Shown: piece after piece, positions 40,285-47,163 of the stretch
Position numbering within the stretch: position 1 is the first letter of the stretch
Layout of the letters: the number at the start of each line of letters is the position of its first letter
Origin: DATATV01 sp035551355
GTDB lineage: Bacteria > Actinomycetota > Actinomycetes > Mycobacteriales > Pseudonocardiaceae
Assembly: GCA_035551355.1 (NCBI GenBank)
Contig: DASZNF010000108.1
Coordinates: 62,001-126,000, forward strand
Direction: 5' to 3'
DNA length: 64,000 nucleotides
The notes under the pieces: model-generated
The model's database searches: none
What the model was told of the DNA's origin: nothing
The model's input: the letters and a program-made list of their open reading frames with translations, nothing else
Program-made: the position numbers and the translations under genes

Positions 40285-41124
40285 CTATCCCCAGTCGTGC
40301 GCACCCCGGGTCCGACCGCACACGATGATCATTCCGGTGTAGCCCTCGCGCACCGGATCCGAGCCGGTCCCAACCCGCTTGATCTTGACCCCGGTCGACT
40401 TCTGTTCGCGCAGGAATTGTCCCACGGCCGAGTCGTCGATGTCAGTGGCGGGAAAGTGATTGTCACCGACTTGGTAGCCGATGGAGTGCTCCATCAGCGC
40501 GATGGCGAACGGGGCCCCGGGCCGCAGCGCGCCGAGGAAATGCCGCATGGCCGAGCGGAACTCCTCCCGCTCCTTGGTGATCGACTCGGCCACGAAGAAC
40601 ATCGTGCCCAGGTCGAAGTGCTGGTCATCGGTCGGTTGCAGGTCGAACACGCTGCCCTGCTCGACCGTGGTGTGCCGGGCCAGTTTGGCGCCCATGTCCG
40701 GTTCGGTGGCGCGGTCGTAGGCCGGCATACGGGAGAGGACCTGCCAGAAACCCTGCCATGCGGTGCGCCAGCTCGGCCAGTTCCCGCGGCGCTCTTCGCG
40801 CAACCAGGAGACGTTGGAGGCGGAGAACTCGTAGAGCGTGACGAGCTCGCAGAACGGCAGCATGGCCAGGGTGGGATAAAGATTCGCACCGGTGCCGAGG
40901 TCGATGCCGCGCAGCGTGCCCGCCCGCTCGCCACCGCACTCCCGCGCGAAGTGCGCGGCGATGATTTCCAGAATCTCCCGGTCGTCCTCACGGACGTGGG
41001 TGTAGTTGTGGTCCAGATACGCCGTGGTGTCGAACTCGTCCCAGGGGAAATCCCCGTTGAATCGTTGTTCGTCGACCTCGTCGAGTCCTGGGTCCACATC
41101 GGCGGGCGCGACACCGCTGGTCAT
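40285..41124 (-). CDS. SCO2525 family SAM-dependent methyltransferase (NNMT/PNMT-like)
   Basis: 279 aa. Motif I is 'GIDLGTGANLYPTLAML' (residues 73-89) and the flanks 'FPWDEFDTTAYLDHNYTHV' and 'VTLYEFSASNVSWLREE' match the nicotinamide/phenylethanolamine N-methyltransferase type. 'FDLGTMFFVAESIT' is the motif IV region. It would transfer methyl from S-adenosylmethionine to an amine or other nucleophile. First gene of the operon: ATG 41124, AGGAG six bases upstream, six bases before the next gene. Target unknown; possibly a cluster protein or a small ligand. Confidence 0.8.
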   Translation of the reverse strand: MTSGVAPADVDPGLDEVDEQRFNGDFPWDEFDTTAYLDHNYTHVREDDREILEIIAAHFARECGGERAGTLRGIDLGTGANLYPTLAMLPFCELVTLYEFSASNVSWLREERRGNWPSWRTAWQGFWQVLSRMPAYDRATEPDMGAKLARHTTVEQGSVFDLQPTDDQHFDLGTMFFVAESITKEREEFRSAMRHFLGALRPGAPFAIALMEHSIGYQVGDNHFPATDIDDSAVGQFLREQKSTGVKIKRVGTGSDPVREGYTGMIIVCGRTRGAHDWG

Positions 41125-41307
41125 TGAGCTCCTAGTGGCGAGGAGTCCGGCGCAGGCCGAACAAGAGGGCACGACAGTACCACCCCCGGGTATGACGCAT
41201 GCTGGTCTCGGTTCGCTCGGACGGGCGATTTTTCGACCTGTTGTGTCCGCGCTCGATGCAATGCACTGCTCCACCCGGAGCAACCGGAGGCGGCGCCCGT
41301 TTCGCCG

Positions 41308-41326
41308 GTGTTCCGGCGGGGAACAC
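41308..41326. promoter_or_regulatory. inverted repeat between divergent operons
   Basis: GTGTTCC GGCGG GGAACAC, perfect 7-bp arms, in the 240-bp space between the SCO2525-type gene and the plus-strand membrane gene. It is 39 bases upstream of the latter's start and could control either side. Confidence 0.45.
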
Positions 41327-41364
41327 GGCCGCCGATCACCTGTTGAATTTCGCGGAGGTATGGG

Positions 41365-41853
41365 ATGTCCACGAGCATTGTCATCCTGATCGTGGTGGTG
41401 GTCGTGGTGATTGCCGCGGCCCTGGCAGTGCTGGCGCGCTCGCGCCGGCGGACCGCCCGATTCACGTTGCGGCCGTTGCCCGACGAATCGCGGGCGGCGT
41501 TCGAGCAGGACTGGGCCGGGGTGCAGGAGCGGTTCGTGGACGCGCCCGCCGACGCGGTCGGCCAGGCCGCCGCGCTGGTGAACCGGCTGCTGGCCGAGGT
41601 CGGCTATCCGGATCAGGAATTCGAGCAGCAGGCCCAGGACCTGGCCGTGGACCACGCTGACGCGGTCGAGCCCTACCGGCGGGCGCATGCCGTGCTGCCC
41701 GCTCTGGCCGGCGCCGATTCCACCGCGGTTCCCGCCGCCGACACGGACACCGACGAGTTGCGCCGGTCGTTGCTGGACTACCGGTCGGTGTTCGAGTCCG
41801 TGCTCGGCATGAACAAGAAGAAGTCCGGCGCGGTGTCCGGCCCTCGGGCCTGA
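41365..41853 (+). CDS. membrane-anchored protein with shared actinobacterial domain
   Basis: 162 aa. One Val/Ile-rich membrane helix (residues 4-23) is followed by a basic stop and a soluble helical domain with 'FEQDWAGVQERFVDAPADAV' (residues 46-65), then 'YRRAHAVLPAL'. The next gene has the same domain, so the pair are paralogues. I recall this 'W..VQ..FVD.P..AV..A..LV' domain from many small actinomycete proteins of unknown function. ATG 41365, GCGGAGG seven bases upstream. Divergent from the SCO2525-type operon. Confidence 0.65.
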   Translation: MSTSIVILIVVVVVVIAAALAVLARSRRRTARFTLRPLPDESRAAFEQDWAGVQERFVDAPADAVGQAAALVNRLLAEVGYPDQEFEQQAQDLAVDHADAVEPYRRAHAVLPALAGADSTAVPAADTDTDELRRSLLDYRSVFESVLGMNKKKSGAVSGPRA

Positions 41854-41901
41854 GCCGGATTTTCGTTGTCTACCGCGCTTTCCTGTTGGAGGGATATCGA
41901 C

Positions 41902-42627
41902 ATGGCACGTACCCCGTCCCGGATCTTCCGGAAAACCACCGAGGAGACCGCGCCGAACGACACCGTGGGCGAAGATCCGGCGGCGGCAAACGAACCGGTG
42001 GCCAAGGAGCCCGTCGGGAAAGAGACCGACCCGAAAGAAACGGAGCCGAAAGAAACGGAGCCGAAGAACGGCACAGGGAAAGATATGGCGCCGACCGCGA
42101 TGGCGAAGGAATCGGCGGCCACCGAGCCCGCGGTGACCAGGGAGCCGGCCGCCGCGAAAGAAGCGGCTGCCGCCAAAGAAGCCACCACAAAGGAAACCAT
42201 CGCGAAGCAAACCGCCGCAGCCAAGCAGCCTGCGGTCAAGCCGGAGCAGAAAACCGTTGCCGCGCAACCGAAGACGGCCGCTCAACCGGCCCCGGCCCAG
42301 CCGCGGACACCGGCCGCGCAACCGAAGCCCAGCGCACCGGCGGACCAGGTGTCGCCGTTGTTCGCCGCCGAGGATGTCCAGCGGCTGCGCGAGGAGTGGC
42401 GCACCGTGCAGACCGGTTTCGTGGACGACCCGAAGGCCGCGGTGCGCGCCGCGGACGATCTGGTCGAGCGGGTGGTGAAGACGCTGACCGCGCAACTGGG
42501 CGAACAACGGGCCCGGCTGACCGAGGGCGCGGGCGCGGAGGGCGCCGGTCAGACCGAACAGCAGCGCCTGGCGTTGCGCGGCTACCGGGCGCTGGTGCGC
42601 CAGCTCGTGCCGGACGTCGAGCTGTAG
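41902..42627 (+). CDS. protein with Lys/Glu/Pro/Ala-rich linker and shared domain
   Basis: 241 aa. Residues 15-150 are low complexity: acidic KET/KEP repeats, then KEAAAAKEA-type stretches and a Pro/Ala/Gln run. Residues 158-235 carry the same domain as the previous gene ('LREEWRTVQTGFVDDPKAAV', then 'YRALVRQLV'). No signal peptide or membrane helix. The disordered part could span a distance between partners. ATG 41902 after TTGGAGGG. The gene is 48 bases downstream of its paralogue and probably co-transcribed. Confidence 0.65.
   Translation: MARTPSRIFRKTTEETAPNDTVGEDPAAANEPVAKEPVGKETDPKETEPKETEPKNGTGKDMAPTAMAKESAATEPAVTREPAAAKEAAAAKEATTKETIAKQTAAAKQPAVKPEQKTVAAQPKTAAQPAPAQPRTPAAQPKPSAPADQVSPLFAAEDVQRLREEWRTVQTGFVDDPKAAVRAADDLVERVVKTLTAQLGEQRARLTEGAGAEGAGQTEQQRLALRGYRALVRQLVPDVEL
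42016..42060 (+). repeat. tandem 15-bp coding repeat
   Basis: CCGAAAGAAACGGAG occurs twice in tandem (42031-42045, 42046-42060), with a degenerate third unit before it (42016-42030). It encodes the PKETE-type repeats. Confidence 0.85.
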
Positions 42628-42658
42628 CTCCGGCTGTGGTCCCGGGCGACCCGGAACG

Positions 42659-42710
42659 GGGGCGGGTGGTGCCGTCCGTTCGAGCCCTGACGGCCGGCGC
42701 CACCCGCCCC
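42659..42710. terminator. hairpin terminator
   Basis: 16-bp arms (42659-42674 and 42695-42710; GGGGCGGGTGG... / ...CCACCCGCCCC) with one mismatch and a 20-base loop. It ends the plus-strand pair and possibly the minus-strand small ORF. Confidence 0.7.
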
Positions 42711-42759
42711 ACGCCGGGAATGGCCGCGCGCCCACGGCCTCCCCCTCGTCGCGGCCTGC

Positions 42760-42840
42760 TCAGTCCTGGACGAAACGCAGGCCGGCCGTGGTCACCGGAA
42801 CACCGCTCGACGCGCGCGCGCCGGATTCGCGATTCGGCAT
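42760..42840 (-). CDS. possible 26-aa peptide gene
   Basis: Starts at ATG 42840 after GGGGGAGGATCTC, among the best ribosome sites in the window. The peptide begins MPNRESGARASSG and ends 'GLRFVQD'. It lies 110 bases behind the MFS gene on the same strand and just before a strong hairpin. It could be a modified-peptide precursor, a signal or a toxin, but no maturation enzyme is adjacent. Very short, so support is limited. Confidence 0.35.
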   Translation of the reverse strand: MPNRESGARASSGVPVTTAGLRFVQD

Positions 42841-42950
42841 GAGATCCTCCCCCTGGATCGTGGGCGCCCCGCCGCCCACGGTTGCCGATATTCCTGATAC
42901 GAGCGGCCAACTCCCCGCCAGATACGCCGATCTCCGTGCCGGGTAAGGAA

Positions 42951-44450
42951 TTACGCCCGTTCGGTGGCACGCCTGACCAGCACGGCCAGTGCGGCGAAGA
43001 TCACCGCGGCTATCACCCCGATCACGTGCAGCCCACTGGTGAACGCGGCCTGCGCGGTGTGCAGCAGTGCGATGCCCTGGGCCGTCGGCAGAGTGTGGCC
43101 GGCCGCGATCGCCCCGGCCAGCGTCTGACCGGCTGCGGCCGGTGCGCCCGCGGCCACCGACCCGGCCAGGTGCGCCCGGTACACCCCGGCCGCGACCGCG
43201 CCGAGCACGGCCAGCCCCAGCGAGGAACCGAAGTAGTTCCCGGTTTCCGACATCGAGGCCGCCGACCCGGCCCGTTCCTCCGGCACCGAGCCGATGACCA
43301 GACCGGTGCCCAGCGCGAACAGCGGCCCGGTGCCCAGGGCCAGCACCGCGATGCCGACCATCACCAGCGGCAGCCCGGCCCGGCCGGACGCCAGTACGAG
43401 CAGCACCGCGCCCAGCACGGAAACGCCCAGCCCACCGGCGATCGCGGCGGTCATCGGCACCCGCCGGGCCAGCGCGGGCGCGGCCATGGTGCCCGCCGCG
43501 ACGCCAAGACCCATGGGCGCGAACAGGATCGCGGAGATCACCGGGGAAAACCCGAGCACGCTCTGCAGATACTGGGTGACCACCAAGCCGGTGCCGGCCA
43601 TGGCGACCCCGGCGAACACCAGGCTGATCAGCACCGCGGTGAACGGCCGGTTGGCGAACAGCCGCAGATTCAGCAGGGGAGTGTCCAGCCGCAACTGCCG
43701 GCGCACGAACGCGACACCCAGCGCGAGCCCGGCCACGATCGCCGCCACGGCCGGGCCGGCGGCGCCGGACACGGCCAGTTGCTTGAGCCCGAACACGATC
43801 GGCAGCACCGCGGCCAACGACAGTCCGACGCTGACCGGATCCAGCCGACCGGGCGCGGGGCTGCGGAATTCGGGCAGCATCATCGGACCGAGCACCAGCA
43901 GCAACGCCATCGCGGGCACCGCGATCAGGAACACCGAGCCCCACCAGAAGTGCTGCAACAACAACCCGGCCAGCACCGGGCCCAGCGCGCCCCCGGCGAA
44001 CTGGCTGGTCGCCCACACCGCGATGGCCAGGCCGCGCTGCCGGGCGTCGGCGAACATCGTGCTGATCAGCGCCAGCGTCGACGGAGTCAGGGTGGCGCCC
44101 GCGATGCCCAGCAGTCCGCGGGTGACGATCAGCATCACCGGGCTGACCGAGTACGCGCCGACCACCGACAGCACCGCGAACGCGGCCGCGCCGATCAACA
44201 ACAACCTGCGCCGCCCGATCCGGTCGCCCAGCGTGCCCATGGTGATCACGAAACCGGCCACCAGGAAGCCGTAGCTGTCGGTGATCCACAGTTGTTCGAT
44301 GCCGCTGGCGTCCAACTGGGCGCTGATCCGGGGCAGTGCCAGGAACAGCGCGGTCATGTCCATGGCCACCACCAGAGTGGGCAGCACCAGCACGGTCAGG
44401 CCCAGCCAGGCGCCACTCCGGGGCCGCGTGGCCCGCACGGTGTCCAGCAT
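42951..44450 (-). CDS. MFS transporter, DHA2 (14-TMS)
   Basis: 499 aa, about 14 hydrophobic helices. 'VVAMDMTALFLALPRISAQL' is the helix-1 motif with the acidic residue typical of DHA2, and 'GTLGDRIGRRRLLLIGA' the loop 2-3 signature. 'RGLLGIAGATLTPSTLALIS' is the helix-5 motif; the group includes methylviologen and actinorhodin-type exporters (SmvA-like). ATG 44450. Divergent from the YCII/ECF42 operon with a 20-bp palindrome in between. Confidence 0.9.
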   Translation of the reverse strand: MLDTVRATRPRSGAWLGLTVLVLPTLVVAMDMTALFLALPRISAQLDASGIEQLWITDSYGFLVAGFVITMGTLGDRIGRRRLLLIGAAAFAVLSVVGAYSVSPVMLIVTRGLLGIAGATLTPSTLALISTMFADARQRGLAIAVWATSQFAGGALGPVLAGLLLQHFWWGSVFLIAVPAMALLLVLGPMMLPEFRSPAPGRLDPVSVGLSLAAVLPIVFGLKQLAVSGAAGPAVAAIVAGLALGVAFVRRQLRLDTPLLNLRLFANRPFTAVLISLVFAGVAMAGTGLVVTQYLQSVLGFSPVISAILFAPMGLGVAAGTMAAPALARRVPMTAAIAGGLGVSVLGAVLLVLASGRAGLPLVMVGIAVLALGTGPLFALGTGLVIGSVPEERAGSAASMSETGNYFGSSLGLAVLGAVAAGVYRAHLAGSVAAGAPAAAGQTLAGAIAAGHTLPTAQGIALLHTAQAAFTSGLHVIGVIAAVIFAALAVLVRRATERA

Positions 44451-44542
44451 GTCGACTCCTCGCTCGTCGGTCGGTTTTCGGCAACTGGTCGAAGCGGCGC
44501 GCGCGGGTTTGACATCTGTGCGAGAGTTCGCCTGAAAAATTT

Positions 44543-44562
44543 CGCCGGAGAATTCTCCGGCG
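44543..44562. promoter_or_regulatory. perfect 20-bp palindrome
   Basis: CGCCGGAGAATTCTCCGGCG in the promoter region shared by the MFS and YCII/ECF42 genes. Perfect symmetry without spacer suggests a dimeric repressor (for example TetR-like), not a terminator; no candidate repressor is adjacent. Confidence 0.6.
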
Positions 44563-44566
44563 GCCG

Positions 44567-44593
44567 TGTCAAGACGGCGGGGGCGGCTCCGAC
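44567..44593 (+). promoter_or_regulatory. candidate ECF promoter of YCII/sigma operon
   Basis: TGTCAA (44567) and CGAC (44590) are separated by 17 bases, close to the TGTCGA / CGA(C/T) pattern I recall for ECF42 targets. The -10 element lies 49 bases before the YCII start and would allow autoregulation. Confidence 0.35.
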
Positions 44594-44641
44594 CATCCGG
44601 TGAACGGGCCCGCTGGGGGCTCGCGCAGACAGGGAGACGCC

Positions 44642-45010
44642 ATGAAGTTCCTGCTGATCATGCACATGAACCCGGCCGTGTGGAACGCGCTGACCGAGGA
44701 GGAGCGCACCGCGGTGATGGAAGGCCACGGCGGGTTCATCGACACCATCACCAAGTCCGGCGAGCTGATCACCACCCAGGCGCTGGACGATCCGGCGCAG
44801 AGCGCGGTGGTGCGGGTGCGCGACGGACAGCCGGTGATCACCGACGGGCCGTACCTGGAGAGCAAGGAGTACCTGGGCGGCTTCTACCTGGTCGACTGCG
44901 AGAACCGGGACCGGGCGCTGGAACTGGCCGCGCTGGTGCCGGACGCGAAGGTCGACGGGCTGGGCGTCGAGGTGCGGCAGGTGATGTTCTCCGCCGGGCT
45001 GGAGATGTGA
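44642..45010 (+). CDS. YCII-related (DGPF) protein
   Basis: 122 aa. 'MKFLLIMHMNP', 'GELITTQALDDP' and 'VITDGPYLESKEYLGGFYLVD' (with the DGP(F/Y) motif) define the YCII-type dimeric alpha/beta domain. Such proteins are the regular partners of ECF42 sigma factors and may sense or bind a small molecule. ATG 44642 with AGGGAG upstream. The stop overlaps the sigma start by four bases. Confidence 0.85.
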   Translation: MKFLLIMHMNPAVWNALTEEERTAVMEGHGGFIDTITKSGELITTQALDDPAQSAVVRVRDGQPVITDGPYLESKEYLGGFYLVDCENRDRALELAALVPDAKVDGLGVEVRQVMFSAGLEM

Positions 45011-46227
45011 CGATCCTGGACCACGCCGCCGAGGACCTGCTGCGCGAGTTGACGCCGCAGGTCCTCGGCGTGCTGGTGCGCAGGCACGGGCGGTTCTCCG
45101 ACTGCGAGGACGCGGTGGCCGAGGCGGTGCTGGCCGCCGCCGTGCAGTGGCCGGCCGACGGCGTGCCGGCCAATCCGCGGGGCTGGCTGATCACCATCGC
45201 CTCGCGCCGGCTGGTCGACCAGGTGCGCAGCGAGAACGCCCGCCGGGCCCGGGAGGTCGCGGCCGCGCTGCGCGAGCCGGGCGAGGCGGCGGCCGTGCCG
45301 GACACCGACGACACGCTGATCCTGTTGTTCCTGTGCTGTCATCCGGAGCTGACCCCGGCCTCGCAGACCGCGCTGACCCTGCGCGCCGTCGGCGGGTTGA
45401 CCACGGCCGAGATCGCCAGCGCGTTCCTGGTGCCGGAGGCGACCATGGCGGCCCGGATCAGCCGGGCCAAGCAGCGCATCCGGACCGCGGGCAGCCGGTT
45501 CGCATTGCCCGAGCCGGGGGAGCGGGCCGACCGGCTGCGGGTGGTGTCGCAGGTGCTGTACCTGATCTTCAACGAGGGCTACACCGCGTCCTCGGGCGCG
45601 GCGCTGCACCGGGCCGATCTGTGCCGGGAAGCGGTGCGGCTGACCCGGATGGTGCGCGCGCAGCTGCCCGAGGACGGCGAGGTGGCCGGGCTGCTGGCAC
45701 TGATGCTGCTCACCGACGCCCGCCGCCCGGCCCGCACCACCCCCGACGGGGATCTGATCCCCCTGGCCGAACAGGACCGCGACCGGTGGGACCGGGATTT
45801 GATCGCCGAGGGCGCCGCGCTGGTCGAGGACGCGATGGCCACCTCGGAACTGGGTCCCTATCAGTTGCAGGCGGCGATCGCGGCCAGTCATGCCGGCGCG
45901 GTCCGCGCCGAGGACACCGACTGGCACCAGGTGCACACGCTCTACCGGATCCTGGAACGGGTCTCGCCCAATCCGATGGTCACCCTCAACCGTGCGGTCG
46001 CGCTGGCCGAAATCCAGGGCCCCCGCGCCGGACTCGACCTTCTGTCCACATTGGACAGCGATGATCGGATGGCCAACCACCACCGGCTGCACGCGGTGCG
46101 CGCGCACCTGCTGGAACAGGCCGGTGACGTCGATGCCGCACTGGAGGGCTACCTGCTCGCCGCGCGCACCACGGCCAGCCGCACCGAACGCCGCTACCTG
46201 GAGTCCCGCGCCGCCCGGTTGCGCTGA
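45007..46227 (+). CDS. ECF42-type RNA polymerase sigma factor with C-terminal TPR-like extension
   Basis: 406 aa, twice the length of normal ECF sigmas. Region 2 includes 'RRHGRFSDCEDAVAEAVLAA' and 'NPRGWLITIASRRLVDQVR'. Region 4 is 'LTPASQTALTLRAVGGLTTAEIASAFLVPEATMAARISRAKQRI' (in pieces). The C-terminal 220 aa is helical with TPR-like repeats ('LNEGYTASSGAALHRADLCREAVRL'-type, 'TLYRILERVSPNPMVTLNRAVAL'), diagnostic for ECF42. These sigmas have no anti-sigma; the extension controls activity. Translated from GTG 45007, coupled to the YCII gene. Confidence 0.9.
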   Translation: MTILDHAAEDLLRELTPQVLGVLVRRHGRFSDCEDAVAEAVLAAAVQWPADGVPANPRGWLITIASRRLVDQVRSENARRAREVAAALREPGEAAAVPDTDDTLILLFLCCHPELTPASQTALTLRAVGGLTTAEIASAFLVPEATMAARISRAKQRIRTAGSRFALPEPGERADRLRVVSQVLYLIFNEGYTASSGAALHRADLCREAVRLTRMVRAQLPEDGEVAGLLALMLLTDARRPARTTPDGDLIPLAEQDRDRWDRDLIAEGAALVEDAMATSELGPYQLQAAIAASHAGAVRAEDTDWHQVHTLYRILERVSPNPMVTLNRAVALAEIQGPRAGLDLLSTLDSDDRMANHHRLHAVRAHLLEQAGDVDAALEGYLLAARTTASRTERRYLESRAARLR

Positions 46228-46268
46228 GGACTGCGGCGAGGCCGCATACTGCGCACGGAGGTGGTCGA

Positions 46269-47072
46269 ATGGCGGAGGAGGCCATACAGCCGGACACGAC
46301 CCGGTCCGGTGGCGCGCAGTGGACCGAACCGGTGGACACCGTGCTCGACGAACGAGTCGCCGTGGTGACCGGCGCGTCCGGCGGAATCGGCCGGGAACTC
46401 GGCCGCCGACTCGCCCGCAGCGGCGCGCACCTGCTGCTCACCTATTCCGGGCACGCCCAGGAGGCCGGGGAACTGGCCGAGGAGGCGCGCGGCATGGGCC
46501 GGCGGGCGGAAACGGTGCACGCCGATTTCGCCGACCCGAGCGCGCCCGCGACCGTGGTGGACGCGGCGCTGGCCGGCTTCGGCCGGGTCGACGTGCTGGT
46601 CGCGGCGGCGGGCGCGGCGACCCGGGCGTCCTGGGAGGACGTGGACGAACAGCTGTGGGACGAAACCATGGCGGTCAACCTGCGCGCCCCGTTCTTCCTG
46701 GCCCAGCGGGCCCTGCCGGGCATGATCGGCCGCGGTTTCGGCCGGATCCTGCTGTTCTCCTCGGTGGCCGCGTTCACCGGCGGAGTGGTCGGCCCGCACT
46801 ACGCGTCCAGCAAGGCCGCGCTGCACGGACTGACCCACTACCTGGCCGGGCGCACCGCCGGATCGGGGGTGACCGTCAACGCCATCGCCCCGGCCCTGAT
46901 CGCCGGCACCCGGATGCTGCCCGCCGCCCCCGGCAACGGCCTGCCGCTGCCCGTTCCGGTGGGCCGGCTGGGCACCGTCGAGGAGGTGGCCGACCTGTCG
47001 TTGGCCATGCTGCGCAACGGTTATCTCACCGACAAGGTGATCGCCCTGGACGGCGGCCTGCACCCGAACTGA
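46269..47072 (+). CDS. SDR family oxidoreductase (3-oxoacyl-ACP reductase-like)
   Basis: 267 aa Rossmann protein. 'VVTGASGGIGRELGRRLA' is the cofactor motif (TGxxxGIG), 'HYASSKAALHGL' the YxxxK pair with Ser upstream in 'FSSVAAF', and the end 'KVIALDGGLHPN' is the usual dinucleotide-side loop. It reduces or oxidises a carbonyl group with NAD(P)H. Residues 1-25 precede the fold. ATG 46269 with CGGAGG upstream; the sigma gene ends 41 bases before, so they may share a message. Confidence 0.85.
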   Translation: MAEEAIQPDTTRSGGAQWTEPVDTVLDERVAVVTGASGGIGRELGRRLARSGAHLLLTYSGHAQEAGELAEEARGMGRRAETVHADFADPSAPATVVDAALAGFGRVDVLVAAAGAATRASWEDVDEQLWDETMAVNLRAPFFLAQRALPGMIGRGFGRILLFSSVAAFTGGVVGPHYASSKAALHGLTHYLAGRTAGSGVTVNAIAPALIAGTRMLPAAPGNGLPLPVPVGRLGTVEEVADLSLAMLRNGYLTDKVIALDGGLHPN

Positions 47073-47115
47073 CCGGCCTGCCGACCGCGCACATGGCGAT
47101 CGGGTCACGCGCAAC

Positions 47116-47145
47116 GGCCCTGGTCTCCCGCGGGAGACCAGGGCC
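47116..47145. terminator. bidirectional terminator, 30-bp perfect palindrome
   Basis: GGCCCTGGTCTCCCG / CGGGAGACCAGGGCC, no spacer, between the convergent SDR and tannase-family genes. In RNA the central bases would form the loop. Confidence 0.85.
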
Positions 47146-47163
47146 GGTGATCGAGGAAAGGGA

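Larger units (their letters stand above)
42628..42950. other. 323-bp region with terminator and small ORF
   Basis: Contains a strong hairpin (42659-42710) next to the end of the plus-strand gene and a 26-codon minus-strand frame with a strong ribosome site (42760-42840). Nothing else recognised. Confidence 0.6.

Noticed and set aside
40285..42735. 816-codon open minus-strand frame covering the methyltransferase and the two plus-strand genes beyond it
   Set aside because: Only the part to 41124 has a family match and ribosome site; the rest is low-complexity antisense of real genes, as expected at this GC content.
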